Source: JABJGO01 sp963921245 (GTDB lineage: Bacteria; Pseudomonadota; Alphaproteobacteria; Rhodospirillales; Casp-alpha2). From it: DNA of 64,000 bases. The stretch spans positions 2,046,001 through 2,110,000 of the forward strand of contig CAWUEY030000001.1 of the NCBI GenBank assembly GCA_963921245.4, given 5' to 3'. The notes beneath the pieces are model-generated. The model was not told the DNA's origin and did not search any database. It was given only the letters and a program-made list of their open reading frames with translations. A program made the position numbers and the translations under genes. Below are positions 36,397 to 45,570 of the stretch, piece after piece; position 1 is the first letter of the stretch, and the number at the start of each line of letters is the position of its first letter.

Positions 36397-36422
36397 CACA
36401 TTGCCTGAATTCAAGCAATGTG
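36397..36422. promoter_or_regulatory. 26-bp near-perfect palindrome (operator candidate)
   Basis: Arms CACATTGC and GCAATGTG enclose a central TGAATTCA that is itself palindromic. Only one base pair in 26 breaks the symmetry. It lies 74 bp upstream of the binding-protein start, where a repressor site for the ABC operon would be expected. Confidence 0.6.
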
Positions 36423-36822
36423 CCCCATTTCCTGGACAAAAAGTGAGTATCTGAATGATCCCTCAACCTGTTGTTCATACCGATCAATGTTTCTTGATCT
36501 GTTTTATTGGATGACGTTCAGTCATGTTTCATCATTGCGCCCATGAATATTGAATGCAACCAGAAATATCCCTTTTGTGACAGAAATAGCGAAATTAAAT
36601 TTCCGCAGCAGCATTATTCAACCGATTGCGCCCGGACCATACACCGGGTCTCAGGCCCTCTCGGAAAGACACTCTCCATTGAATGTTTACATGGTAAGGC
36701 CCGCCGCGAAGCGGGAGAATCAATAGAAGCGAGCGCATCAATATTCGCGTGTCAGACAGCGGCGGAATGTGGTATGCCGGGGGCCTCGAACACACCCACC
36801 CTCGCCAGAGGAATACACAAAA
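36423..36822. other. Divergent intergenic region, no gene seen
   Basis: These 400 bp, with the palindrome to the left, form the gap between the leftward ABC operon and rightward ettA. It is more A/T-rich on the left side (36470-36610). A small hairpin CCCGC-CGCGAA-GCGGG lies near 36700. I see no convincing small gene or RNA. Confidence 0.4.
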
Positions 36823-38502
36823 ATGGCAGCCTACCAATACGCCTATGTCATGAAGAACCTGACTAAAACCTATCCCGGAGGGAAAGAGGTCCTTAAAGGC
36901 ATTACGCTGCAGTTCTTCCCGGATGCCAAAATCGGCGTTCTGGGGCACAACGGCGCAGGCAAATCCACCTTGATGAAAATCATGGCCGGGCTTGATACGG
37001 AATTCAATGGCGAGGCCTGGGCCGCGGACGGCATCAGGGTCGGCTACCTGGAACAGGAGCCGCAGCTTAACCCAGCCAAAACCGTAGAAGAAAACGTGAT
37101 TGACGGCATGGGCGGCGTGAAAGACCTGTTGGACCGGTTTAACGAGGTTTCCGCCAAATTCGCCGAGCCCATGAGCGATGACGAGATGAATGACCTGCTC
37201 GCCGAACAGGGTGCGTTGCAGGAAAAAATCGACGCCGTCGATGGCTGGGACCTGGAACGAACGATTGGTATCGCCATGGATGCCCTGCGCTGTCCGGCGG
37301 GGGCTTCCTATGTGGAAAATCTTTCGGGTGGTGAGCGCCGCCGCATCGCGCTCTGTCGCCTGCTCCTGCAAAAGCCTGAGATCCTGCTGCTCGACGAACC
37401 TACCAACCATCTGGACGCAGAATCGGTTGCGTGGCTGGAACGACACCTTCGGGAATACAACGGCATGGTTATGATCGTGACCCATGATCGCTATTTCCTG
37501 GATAATGTCACAGGCTGGATACTGGAACTGGATCGCGGGCGCGGTATTCCCTACGAAGGCAACTATTCGGCCTGGCTGGAACAACAGGAAAAACGCCTGA
37601 GGCAGGAAGCGCGCGAAGAGGATGCCCGCCAGCGCACCCTGAAACGGGAACTGGAATGGATCCGCACGTCACCCAAAGGCCGCCATGACAAATCCAAGGC
37701 CCGTATTACGGCCTATGACGACTTGCTCGCCAGTGCGCGGGAAAAACGCATTGGTCAGGCCCAGATCATGATTCCGCCAGGACCGCGTCTGGGTGATCTG
37801 GTCATTGAAGCCAACGACGTGACCAAGGCCTTTGGCGATAAGCTGCTGATGGATGATCTGTCTTTCACGCTGCCGCCGGGGGGCATTGTCGGGGTGATCG
37901 GTCCCAACGGGGCGGGTAAAACCACGCTATTCAAGATGATTACGGGCAAGGAAATCCCTGACCACGGATCGCTCAAAATCGGTGACACCGTACAACTGGG
38001 TTACGTGGATCAATCCCGCGATTCCCTTGCCGACGAAAAGTCCGTGTGGGAGGAAATCACCGGCGGGCGCGATATCCTGACGCTGGGCAAACGCGAAATT
38101 CAGTCCCGTGCCTATGTGTCCTGGTTCAACTTCAAGGGTGGTGACCAACAGAAAAAAGTGGGGCTGCTCTCGGGCGGGGAGCGCAATCGGGTGCACCTCG
38201 CCAAGATGCTGCAAGCGCAAGCCAATGTTCTGCTGCTCGACGAACCCACCAACGATCTCGACGTGGACACCCTGCGGGCGCTGGAAGAAGCGCTCGCGGA
38301 GTTTGCCGGCTGTGCCGTGGTTATCAGCCACGATCGCTGGTTTCTGGATCGCCTCGCTACGCATATCCTGGCCTTTGAAGGCGACAGCCACGTAGAATGG
38401 TTCGAGGGTAACTTTGAAGCCTACGAGATAGACAAAAAACGCCGTCTGGGTGATGATGCGCTTGAGCCGCACCGGATCAAGTACAAACCGCTGGCGAGAT
38501 AG
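36823..38502 (+). CDS. ettA: EttA, energy-dependent translational throttle (ABC-F)
   Basis: EttA binds the ribosomal E site and slows the first elongation step when ATP is low. The 559-residue soluble protein has two cassettes: Walker A GHNGAGKST (41-49), signature LSGGERRRIALCRLL, Walker B ILLLDEPTNHLD; then GPNGAGKTT, LSGGERNRVHLAKML and VLLLDEPTNDLD. Between them lies the P-site tRNA-interaction linker with WLEQQEKRLRQEAREEDARQ. The first cassette contains the EttA arm insertion. Length and motifs fit EttA rather than Uup or YheS. The ATG at 36823 has AGAGG upstream. Confidence 0.95.
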   Translation: MAAYQYAYVMKNLTKTYPGGKEVLKGITLQFFPDAKIGVLGHNGAGKSTLMKIMAGLDTEFNGEAWAADGIRVGYLEQEPQLNPAKTVEENVIDGMGGVKDLLDRFNEVSAKFAEPMSDDEMNDLLAEQGALQEKIDAVDGWDLERTIGIAMDALRCPAGASYVENLSGGERRRIALCRLLLQKPEILLLDEPTNHLDAESVAWLERHLREYNGMVMIVTHDRYFLDNVTGWILELDRGRGIPYEGNYSAWLEQQEKRLRQEAREEDARQRTLKRELEWIRTSPKGRHDKSKARITAYDDLLASAREKRIGQAQIMIPPGPRLGDLVIEANDVTKAFGDKLLMDDLSFTLPPGGIVGVIGPNGAGKTTLFKMITGKEIPDHGSLKIGDTVQLGYVDQSRDSLADEKSVWEEITGGRDILTLGKREIQSRAYVSWFNFKGGDQQKKVGLLSGGERNRVHLAKMLQAQANVLLLDEPTNDLDVDTLRALEEALAEFAGCAVVISHDRWFLDRLATHILAFEGDSHVEWFEGNFEAYEIDKKRRLGDDALEPHRIKYKPLAR

Positions 38503-38707
38503 GATGAACGCCTCTCCCACCGTTATCGTGCCCCCCTCACCCCGCGCATCAGGGCGGCGGTTTAGGTAGGGTGTCGATCTTTCCGAGGCAATCAACGCGG
38601 AACCCCTGGCGGTCATCCGTCATGACCCCGGTGCCGCCGCCAAGGCATTTGAACAGATCAGAGCGTTTTTATAAAGAGCATCCGAAATATATCTGAACTG
38701 GTAAAAC

Positions 38708-39463
38708 CTAGGAAACGACGTCCGTGCTTTCCGACATCATGTCCTCACAGACCGTACTGATCACCACGCGGCGGTTTTTCTCGTGCTGAACGGCGTCAAC
38801 GGTGTGAATTTTCAAGCGGCGTTCACCCCAGCCCATAACGTCGCCAACCGGGATCTGCCGGTTGCGCAACAGAACAGCGATGTGTTCGGCCCGTTTCTGT
38901 GACAATTCAAGATTGCTCTTGTCACCGCCTAGAGCATCCGTATACCCGGACACGTTTGAGACGCAGGCGTGTGCCCCGCTGTGCTCGGCAATCATGGCGG
39001 TAATCCCTTTCATCTGTTCGGCCACAAGCGGGCCGGCGATCTTGCCCATGGGGAAATACACGGTCTGTTCAAGGATATTGCCTTCCTGTTCCATAGTCAT
39101 GGTCGGCGCGGGTATGGCGGCGGCCACAGGTCCGCGCTGTTGGCGAATTTCCCTTATCAGTTCCTGCTGATTGCTGTGCAGGCTCTGAACACCGGTCTCA
39201 AGGCGTTGAAGCGTTTCGTTCACCGCCCCGGTGGGCTGGACACCATCCTCCAACATTCCCCCGGCGGCCTGTCCTGTGGCGGTCTTGATCCCGGCCAGTG
39301 CTTCGGCCTTCAGTTCAATGACGACTTTCTGGACCTCGGCGTGGCCGGCGTGCATACGTTTTGTCAGGTCCTGAAGTCCAAGATACCCCAGCGGCACCAT
39401 GGCCCCAAGCACCAAAACAGCAGAGATAAACGACGTTGCAAAAATGACTTTTCCGTTTTCCAA
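38708..39463 (-). CDS. OmpA C-terminal-domain protein with N-terminal anchor
   Basis: This 251-residue protein has an N-terminal membrane helix (about residues 7-30), a helical stretch rich in Glu/Gln/Lys that could form a coiled coil (about 35-110), and a C-terminal OmpA-like peptidoglycan-binding domain (about 125-240). The domain includes VSGYTDALGGDKSNLELSQK, RAEHIAVLLRNRQIP, and the WGERRLKIHT ... EKNRRVVI ending in which Arg and Asp contact diaminopimelate. The start is TTG at 39463 with AAGGAGC 7 bp upstream. It is likely an envelope-spanning anchor, as with MotB-like proteins, although no motor partner is adjacent. 38503-38707 before it holds only a 34-codon fragment ending at 38672. 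Confidence 0.8.
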   Translation of the reverse strand: MENGKVIFATSFISAVLVLGAMVPLGYLGLQDLTKRMHAGHAEVQKVVIELKAEALAGIKTATGQAAGGMLEDGVQPTGAVNETLQRLETGVQSLHSNQQELIREIRQQRGPVAAAIPAPTMTMEQEGNILEQTVYFPMGKIAGPLVAEQMKGITAMIAEHSGAHACVSNVSGYTDALGGDKSNLELSQKRAEHIAVLLRNRQIPVGDVMGWGERRLKIHTVDAVQHEKNRRVVISTVCEDMMSESTDVVS

Positions 39464-39586
39464 GGCAAGCTCCTTTTCCGTAGCGAATCAAATCAAAACT
39501 TATACAATTTTATACTGGCCTTTCATGGATTTATAGCTAACAATCCGCGCCGAGGAACAGCCATCTGTTCGAAAGGAATCCCGGAG

Positions 39587-39799
39587 ATGACCCGTTTCGA
39601 TTGGCATGGCGGTGAATTAACCCGGGAAACCCCGGTAAGCGAAAACTATAAAAATACGCAAAACGTGCGCCGGTTCCTGACGTCTCAATGCGGCGACAGC
39701 TTCAAATTCGACCGGCCTTTTATGGCCTGGATCAAGGATGGAACATCCAAGACCCTGGGCGATGTCGTCGACGAATGGTGCCGCAGAAACCGGACATGA
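39587..39799 (+). CDS. Small DUF6434-like protein
   Basis: This 70-residue protein opens FDWHGGELTRETPVSENYKN and continues TQNVRRFLTSQCG, FKFDRPFMAWIKDG and KTLGDVVDEW. This pattern fits a small conserved domain I know as DUF6434, sometimes found fused to SAP domains, of unknown function. It is preceded by AAGGAATCCCGGAG at the right distance and diverges from the OmpA-domain gene. It is complete as a single domain. Confidence 0.65.
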   Translation: MTRFDWHGGELTRETPVSENYKNTQNVRRFLTSQCGDSFKFDRPFMAWIKDGTSKTLGDVVDEWCRRNRT

Positions 39800-40031
39800 C
39801 CCGGATACGCCACACGTCAATCTGATCGCCTGTCAGGTCTTTGACACCCGTCTGCACGATCGGAACCACATGATCCACGCCTTCAAGCGCAATACCGACC
39901 CCGTGATTGCGGTCATCCCGCTGGTACGGCTGTTGGCCTGTGCCATTGGCCATGGCCGGGACCGCCATGCGCGTTTCTCGCCAAACCGGCTGGCGGCGAG
40001 CCTTATCCCCGGCGCAATTCAATGGGCGAAT

Positions 40032-41084
40032 TCAACGCCAGGTTCGGGTCATGGTTTGTTTCCCCAGTTTGTCTCCCTGGTCTGTCTGGCGCGGCGTTTC
40101 TTGAAAAGCATCTGTCAGGGTGCTGCGGGCCTGTTCGGCTTCATCAATAAAACGGGCCATAATATCCCCCGTTGGTTCCACAGCGTTGGCAAAACACGCG
40201 GATTGTCCCATATCGACAATCCCCTTGCTGTGATCACCTGACTGAATGGCTTGCCATGCCTTTTCGCCACTGAGGTGTGGTCGGTAGGCTTCGAAATCGG
40301 TTTCGCCCAGTCGTTCCAGTTCCAGAACCGCTGCTGTCGTCTCATTGGCCATGACCCGGTGATGGTGATTGAACACGGATTGCACGATAACGGTGTCAGT
40401 GCCGTCACTGCCAACGATCCTCTGCTTCATATTCGGGTGGGGAATGGCCTCTTCGGCGACCATCATCCGGGTGCCCATGAGGACCCCCGCACAGCCCATG
40501 GCAAGCGCGGCGACAAGCTGACTGCCGTGACCGACACCACCACCCAGAATGACCGGAATTCCCAGCGACCCGGGCGCCAGTGCGCCCTGAACAAAGCTGC
40601 CGATCATGGCGGCACCGGGATGCCCGCCACATTCGCCACCCACCAGAATAGCCGCGTCGGCACCGGCCCGCTCTGCCGATTGCGCGAAACGGACCGTGGG
40701 CACCTTGTGCAGGATTTTGATGTCGGTTTGCTTCAACCGCTCAATCAGAATATCCGGTTTCGCCCCTGAGGTTTCAACAAAGGGCACGCCCATGTCACAA
40801 ACCACATCGATGAGCGGTAACAGTTCCTGTCCCCCGTCGCGGTGGTTGGAAATATAGAGGTTCACGCCAAACCGCTCGCTCTCAGCCAGATCGCGGCACC
40901 GGGAAATCTCGTCTTTCAGCTTTTCCGGTGTCGGGATTGTCAGTGCCGAGAGAAATCCCGTGCCCCCGGCACGCACAATGGCGGCGACAAGCTCGGCGCG
41001 GCCCAGCCACATCATGCCGCCAACCAAAACTGGATACTGAATACCAAGGGTTCTGGTTACCCAGGTATCGAAGCGTATGGCCAT
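40032..41084 (-). CDS. Nitronate monooxygenase family FMN protein
   Basis: Members of this family (2-nitropropane dioxygenases and enoyl-reductase-like FMN barrels) use flavin to oxidise nitronates or reduce other substrates. The 350-residue TIM-barrel begins RTLGIQYPVLVGGMMWLGRA and has GGTGFLSAL, VNLYISNH, GECGGHPGAAMIGSF and the phosphate-binding VILGGGVGHGSQLVAALAMG and CAGVLMGTRMMVAEE. The motif VGGECGGHPG corresponds to the catalytic-His loop of class II enzymes. I chose ATG at 41084 (AAAGG upstream); a frame to 41375 overlaps the SDR gene. It is 25 bp from the SDR gene and probably in one operon with it. Confidence 0.85.
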   Translation of the reverse strand: MAIRFDTWVTRTLGIQYPVLVGGMMWLGRAELVAAIVRAGGTGFLSALTIPTPEKLKDEISRCRDLAESERFGVNLYISNHRDGGQELLPLIDVVCDMGVPFVETSGAKPDILIERLKQTDIKILHKVPTVRFAQSAERAGADAAILVGGECGGHPGAAMIGSFVQGALAPGSLGIPVILGGGVGHGSQLVAALAMGCAGVLMGTRMMVAEEAIPHPNMKQRIVGSDGTDTVIVQSVFNHHHRVMANETTAAVLELERLGETDFEAYRPHLSGEKAWQAIQSGDHSKGIVDMGQSACFANAVEPTGDIMARFIDEAEQARSTLTDAFQETPRQTDQGDKLGKQTMTRTWR

Positions 41085-41109
41085 GGTCTGGTTAAACCTT
41101 TCGCGCCAA

Positions 41110-41709
41110 TCAGTCGACGATGACGACCTGACCGTTGATGGCACCTTCCACGCATTTGGCATAGGCGCGCCCAACGCGCTCAGAAGGCACCCGTTCGTGG
41201 CCCGGAAAAAATGCCCCGTACTTCGCTTCGGATACCTCCAGCAGGCCGGGACTGACCACGTTGAGGCGGAGGCCGCGGGGCATTTCGATAGCGCCGCCGG
41301 TAACAAACCCGCCAAGCGCGCCGTTAGCCGTCGCTGCGCCGACACCCTGTCGTATCGGATCGCGGTCGAGAACACCGCTGGTCAGGGTGAACGAGCCAGC
41401 GTCGGAAACGCAATCAAAACCCAGCAGAACGAGATTGATCTGGCCCATGAGCTTGTTACGCAAGCCGACCATCATCTGTTCTTCGGTAAACGCCGTCAGC
41501 TGGCCAAAATGAACGGAACCCACGGTGGATACAACGGCATCCACTGTTCCGGTCTTTCTGTACATCTTCTCAATGGAGCGGGCGTCAGAAATATCGACGC
41601 GGACGTCACCACTATTGCGACCTGCCGGGATAAGATCATGACGTCCACCCAGTTCGTCGCAGACGGTTTGACCGACATCCCCTGTGGCCCCTATGACAAT
41701 AATTTTCAT
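41110..41709 (-). CDS. Atypical short-chain dehydrogenase lacking the YxxxK motif
   Basis: This 199-residue Rossmann protein starts KIIVIGATGDVGQTVCDEL (TGxxxGxx-type cofactor loop) and has VDAVVSTVGSVHFGQLT, where NNAG is replaced by STVG, and SFTLTSGVLDRDP with the active-site Ser. At the place of Tyr and Lys it reads GAATANGALGG, so the catalytic YxxxK is absent. This subfamily of short SDRs of about 200 residues exists in many proteobacteria. It may act as a non-classical reductase or as an NADP sensor. It is upstream of the nitronate monooxygenase gene by 25 bp. Confidence 0.8.
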   Translation of the reverse strand: MKIIVIGATGDVGQTVCDELGGRHDLIPAGRNSGDVRVDISDARSIEKMYRKTGTVDAVVSTVGSVHFGQLTAFTEEQMMVGLRNKLMGQINLVLLGFDCVSDAGSFTLTSGVLDRDPIRQGVGAATANGALGGFVTGGAIEMPRGLRLNVVSPGLLEVSEAKYGAFFPGHERVPSERVGRAYAKCVEGAINGQVVIVD

Positions 41710-41808
41710 GCGAATTGCTTCCCTTCTCTGGTTTCGGAACAAGTTTTTGATCATGTTGGGCTATCGTTAGCAAGCCTCACCCAATGGTGACAGCCTATTC
41801 GGTATCCG

Positions 41809-41896
41809 GGGTGCGTCACCGCGACCCAGCGGGTGCGTCACCGCGACCCAGCGGGTGCGTCACCGCGACCCAGCGGGTGCGTCACCGCGACCCGGC
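41809..41896. repeat. 22-bp tandem repeat, 4 copies, at the 3' end of the antiporter gene
   Basis: Four consecutive copies beginning GGGTGCGTCACCGCGACCC (41809, 41831, 41853, 41875), the last with one change (CGG for CAG). The fourth copy includes the stop codon and final codons of the KefB-like gene, so the array arose by duplicating that gene end outward. Each unit carries the stop in the same register. Confidence 0.92.
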
Positions 41897-43546
41897 GGGC
41901 GGGTCGTCCAGGTCCATGACCTGCCGCATATGCGACGCCGCACCGACACCGGCTTCGGCATAGAGGTTAAACACCTGGCTGATACCGTGCTGGCGCAACT
42001 CTTCTTCCTGATCGGGATACAGCGCCGTTGCTACAATCGGCCCGGTGTAACCGCGATCCCGCAGCCGATCCAGAGCACTCATATTGGCGAAGTGATACGG
42101 CATGGCGAGCAGGATGATCTCGATCTCTTCGCTTCCCTGTCCGATCCTCGACCAGAATTCGGGGTGAGTACCATCGCCGAGAACCACGTTGCGGCCAGCC
42201 TCGACATTTCTTGCAACCTCGGATTCGTCAAGATCAACCCCCAGAATCTGTCCCCCGGCGTGGGTTTGCATATCGTCATAAGCCGCCTTACCCACGCGCC
42301 CCATACCAAAGATCAAAATTCGATTGCCCGACAGGTGAATATCCTCATCACCCGGAAGCCGCTGTTTGCTTTCCATCGATTTCAGCAAGCTGTGATAGCG
42401 AGCGTAGAGACTGTCTGCAGAGACGTTCAGCGGCGAAGAAATCAGAAACGAAATGGACATGGCAAGGGCGAGAACGACGATCCACTCCTGCACCAGCCAG
42501 CCCGAACTGAATGCCACGGCGGCAACGATCAGACCGAATTCGGAATAGTTGGTCAGAACCAGGCTGCCCAGGGTTGAGGCGCGGGCCCGCAACCGAAACC
42601 GGGTCATAAGCCAGACAAACAACCCGGCCTTGAGCGGCAGGAGAACCAGAAGGATCACCGCCGCTACGGTGGCTTCCAGCGAGGGTATACCCGTCAAACC
42701 GATGGTCAGGAAGAAACACACCAGGAATACATCCTTGAACCCGAGCAACTGTTTTGCCAGTTCACTGGCCTGCTGGTGCTGGGCCAGCAACACGCCCATG
42801 ATCAGGGCACCCAGATCACCCTTCAGGCCGACCGCCTCAAACACCGCGGCACCGCCGAGAGCAATGGTAAAGCCGTACACGGCTATCAATTCTCGGTGGC
42901 CGCACTGTGCAAGGATGTAACCCAGCAAATGACGCCCCGGTATCAGAGCCAGCAAACCCACCGCCCAGATCGACGGGATTTTCCCAGCCGAGGCCGCCAG
43001 GAAGATAACCGCGGCGACGTCCTGCATCACCAGAATACCGATGGCAACACGGCCATAGCGGGAAACCATGGAACCGCGATCCTCAAGCGTCTTGACCGCA
43101 AATACCGTGCTGGAGAAAGACAAGGCAAAGGCCACGATCAGCGCCGACGACATATCAAGATCGGCAAACATCTGAATACCGGCTACACCAAGGATCAATA
43201 ACAGCGGCACCGTCAACGCGATCATGCCAATCATGTTCAGACCAGCCGTGGCCCAGATTTCAGGGCGGATCAGCGTCCGGATTTGCAGCTTCAGCCCGAT
43301 GGTAAACAGCAACAGCGTAACGCCCAGATTAGCCACATTGGTCAGAAACACATCATTTTCGGCACCAAACAGGTGGAGTACGAACCCGGCTGCCAGAAAC
43401 CCGACCATAGGCGGTAGCCTGATTTGTTTGAACAGAAGCCCACAGACCAGCGCTATGACGATCCATGTCGGCTCCCGGTAATCAATGGCACTGAGAAAAT
43501 CCACGCAAGCCTCCTGCAGCGTTTCAACTGGGGCAATGCCAGACAT
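41882..43546 (-). CDS. CPA2 monovalent cation:proton antiporter with TrkA-N domain (KefB/YbaL-like)
   Basis: This 554-residue protein has a 12-13 helix sodium/hydrogen exchanger domain (about 1-395) with LPPMVGFLAAGFVL, LGVTLLLFTIGLKLQ, FSSTVFAVKTLEDRG and ALGGAAVFEAVGLKGDLGAL. A cytoplasmic TrkA-N nucleotide-binding domain follows (about 410-545), beginning ILIFGMGRVGKAAYDDM and ending near AEAGVGAASHMRQVMD. The layout matches potassium efflux systems KefB/KefC and YbaL; there is no C-terminal TrkA-C. No KefG/KefF ancillary gene is adjacent. The 3' end lies inside a 22-bp repeat array. Confidence 0.9.
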   Translation of the reverse strand: MSGIAPVETLQEACVDFLSAIDYREPTWIVIALVCGLLFKQIRLPPMVGFLAAGFVLHLFGAENDVFLTNVANLGVTLLLFTIGLKLQIRTLIRPEIWATAGLNMIGMIALTVPLLLILGVAGIQMFADLDMSSALIVAFALSFSSTVFAVKTLEDRGSMVSRYGRVAIGILVMQDVAAVIFLAASAGKIPSIWAVGLLALIPGRHLLGYILAQCGHRELIAVYGFTIALGGAAVFEAVGLKGDLGALIMGVLLAQHQQASELAKQLLGFKDVFLVCFFLTIGLTGIPSLEATVAAVILLVLLPLKAGLFVWLMTRFRLRARASTLGSLVLTNYSEFGLIVAAVAFSSGWLVQEWIVVLALAMSISFLISSPLNVSADSLYARYHSLLKSMESKQRLPGDEDIHLSGNRILIFGMGRVGKAAYDDMQTHAGGQILGVDLDESEVARNVEAGRNVVLGDGTHPEFWSRIGQGSEEIEIILLAMPYHFANMSALDRLRDRGYTGPIVATALYPDQEEELRQHGISQVFNLYAEAGVGAASHMRQVMDLDDPPAGSR

Positions 43547-43818
43547 TAGACATGCCCTGTCGGACCATGACTGTCGGGTGCGGCATTGCTGCGCAATACC
43601 TATGATTCACAGCGGTAAATAGCAATCATCATAATATAGGCATTATTTCCTTAATGTCAACCCCTAAAATAAATTTTGTTGCTTTAATTTCTATGCGCGG
43701 CCCGCGACGCCACAAATCTTGAAAGCGTTGATATGATTGCTATGATTTTACTGACCCTGTTCCATTCCCTGTGAAAAAGCGATGTGAAAATGCGAGATAT
43801 GAAAATGACCCGCGGCGC

Positions 43819-44721
43819 ATGTTGACAAACGCCAGATTGATGCCGTGGCTGATCCTGATGCTGGCTGGTCTGCCGTGGGGCGGGACTTTCGTGCTGACCA
43901 TCATCGCCGTTGAACGCGGTGATCACCCGCTCGGCATCGGGTTCTGGCAGGCCCTGAGCGGATTTGTCATGCTTTTGGGCTACAATGCCCTGCGCGGGAA
44001 GATGCTGTTCCCGATCAACCGTTTTTATCTGACCTTCTATGTTGTCTGCGGTGTGCTTGGAACCGCCATGCCCACGGTCCTGTTTCTCTATGCCGCGGAA
44101 CATGTTTCTGCGGGCGTGCTTTCCATCGCCACGGCGACGGTTCCCATTCTTACCTTCGCGGCGGCCTATCTATGGCGGTTGGAAGGGTTTTCCTGGCTCC
44201 GGCTGTTCGGTTTGCTGCTAGGGGTGATTGCGATTGGGATGATCACGGTCCCGGAAACCGGCCTCCCGGACCCGTCCGCGTGGCCGTGGGTGCTCGTGGC
44301 CGTTTGCGCCGCCTCCTGTTACGCCATCGAGAACAACATCATTGGGAAATATCTCTCGCCCGATGAGGATGTTTTTGTGATCCTTGCGGGCATGTTGTTT
44401 GCCAGCACCCTGCTGATTGTGCCGGTCATGATCGCACTGGACGTCGCCATGGTGCCCGCCTGGCCACTGGAAGCGGTGGAATGGTCCATTCTGGCCATGG
44501 CCGCCATCAATGTTCTGTCCTATGGTCTGTTTATCTATCTGGTGGGACTGTCCGGCCCTGTATTTGCCAGCCAGATGGGGTATGTCGTGACCTTGTCGGG
44601 CATTGCCTGGGGCATCCTGGTCTTTGCCGAAGAGCACTCGCTCTGGTTCTGGTGGGCGTTGATGATCATGATGGTGGGCTTAACCCTTGTCCGCCCGCGC
44701 GAAGACGCTACCGAGACCTAA
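43819..44721 (+). CDS. DMT-superfamily transporter (EamA type)
   Basis: This is an integral inner-membrane protein of about 300 residues with ten hydrophobic segments in two EamA repeats. Landmarks are LAGLPWGGTFVLTIIAVERG, ALSGFVMLLGYNALRGK and LFLYAAEHVSAGVLSIATAT with VPILTFAAAYLW, then the second half MEAVEWSILAMAAINVLSYG-like region and FAEEHSLWFWWALMIMMVG. Members export amino acids or other metabolites. The start is unclear: ATG at 43819 gives a clean first helix, while GTG at 43771 would add 16 charged residues; neither has a good ribosome site. It converges on the YczE-like gene. Confidence 0.85.
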   Translation: MLTNARLMPWLILMLAGLPWGGTFVLTIIAVERGDHPLGIGFWQALSGFVMLLGYNALRGKMLFPINRFYLTFYVVCGVLGTAMPTVLFLYAAEHVSAGVLSIATATVPILTFAAAYLWRLEGFSWLRLFGLLLGVIAIGMITVPETGLPDPSAWPWVLVAVCAASCYAIENNIIGKYLSPDEDVFVILAGMLFASTLLIVPVMIALDVAMVPAWPLEAVEWSILAMAAINVLSYGLFIYLVGLSGPVFASQMGYVVTLSGIAWGILVFAEEHSLWFWWALMIMMVGLTLVRPREDATET

Positions 44722-44756
44722 TCCCAAAGCGCGCCAAATCAAACAGGGTTCGATTT

Positions 44757-45428
44757 CTAGGATCGTTTCCGGTCGTCCATCCGGTCCAGTACATAGAGGC
44801 TGGCTGACATGGCCGGGCCGATTAGAAAAGCGAACAACACCGTACCTATTCCAACCACACCGCCAAGTAACCAGCCGACAACCACAACCAGGATTTCCAG
44901 ACCGCTGCGCACCCCCGCAATGGGCAGGTTGGTAAGCGTTTGCAGGCCGGTCATCAGGCCGTCGCGGGGGCCGGGACCGAGATTGGCAATCAGATAGATC
45001 GCCCCGCCAAAACCGGTTACCACAACCCCGGCAAGGGCCTGTAGGACCTGGAGCGTCAGACTCTCGGGCGCGGGTATATAAGGCAGGATATATTCCAGGA
45101 CCGCGGCAATGATCACCGCGTTCAGAAGTGTGCCGAGCCCCGGTATCTGCCGGAGCGGTATCCAGAGCACCAGGACACTGATACTCACCACAAAGGTGGA
45201 AAAGCCGATGCTCCAGTCCGCGTGAAGGCTGATGCCCTGCGCCAGAACAGTCCACGGACTCACCCCCACACCGGCCGCGATCAACAGCGCCTCGCCCAGC
45301 CCGAAAATGGTGAGACCAACACACAGATAGATGAACGTCTCCAGCCGAGGCCGGAAATTGAGCGGTTTCGACGAACTCCACGATAGGCGGGGAACACCTT
45401 TGACGGACAGGAAGGCCAGTCGGGACAC
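44757..45428 (-). CDS. YczE/YyaS/YitT-family membrane protein
   Basis: This 223-residue protein has five hydrophobic segments. The pattern GLGEALLIAAGVGVSPWTVL, followed by GFSTFVVSISVLVLWIPLRQ and IYLIANLGPGPRDGLMTGL, is typical of the YczE family, whose repeated GxGPWD/R motifs (here GVSPWTV and GPGPRDG) are conserved. Function is poorly known; Bacillus YczE affects secondary-metabolite production. The start is a GTG at 45428 without a strong ribosome site. Behind its 5' end lies the large 31-bp repeat array, only 142 bp away. Confidence 0.8.
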   Translation of the reverse strand: MSRLAFLSVKGVPRLSWSSSKPLNFRPRLETFIYLCVGLTIFGLGEALLIAAGVGVSPWTVLAQGISLHADWSIGFSTFVVSISVLVLWIPLRQIPGLGTLLNAVIIAAVLEYILPYIPAPESLTLQVLQALAGVVVTGFGGAIYLIANLGPGPRDGLMTGLQTLTNLPIAGVRSGLEILVVVVGWLLGGVVGIGTVLFAFLIGPAMSASLYVLDRMDDRKRS

Positions 45429-45570
45429 GGCGGTTACTTTCTGTGTTTATTTGACCTGAACGTAGCGGAACGCGACGGTTCCGCAAACCATCGAAACGTC
45501 ACGGCGACAATTCACCAAAATCGACACCAGCGCCTATTGTACCGGCGCGATATTATCCCCATATTGAGCG

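Noticed and set aside
36595..37584. 329-codon minus-strand frame opposite ettA
   Set aside because: Antisense shadow of a gene with all ABC-F motifs.
38569..38672. Fragment reading LSEAINAEPLAVIRHDPGAA and ending AFEQIRAFL
   Set aside because: Looks protein-like but is only 34 codons without a start or ribosome site; perhaps a remnant, not enough to call.
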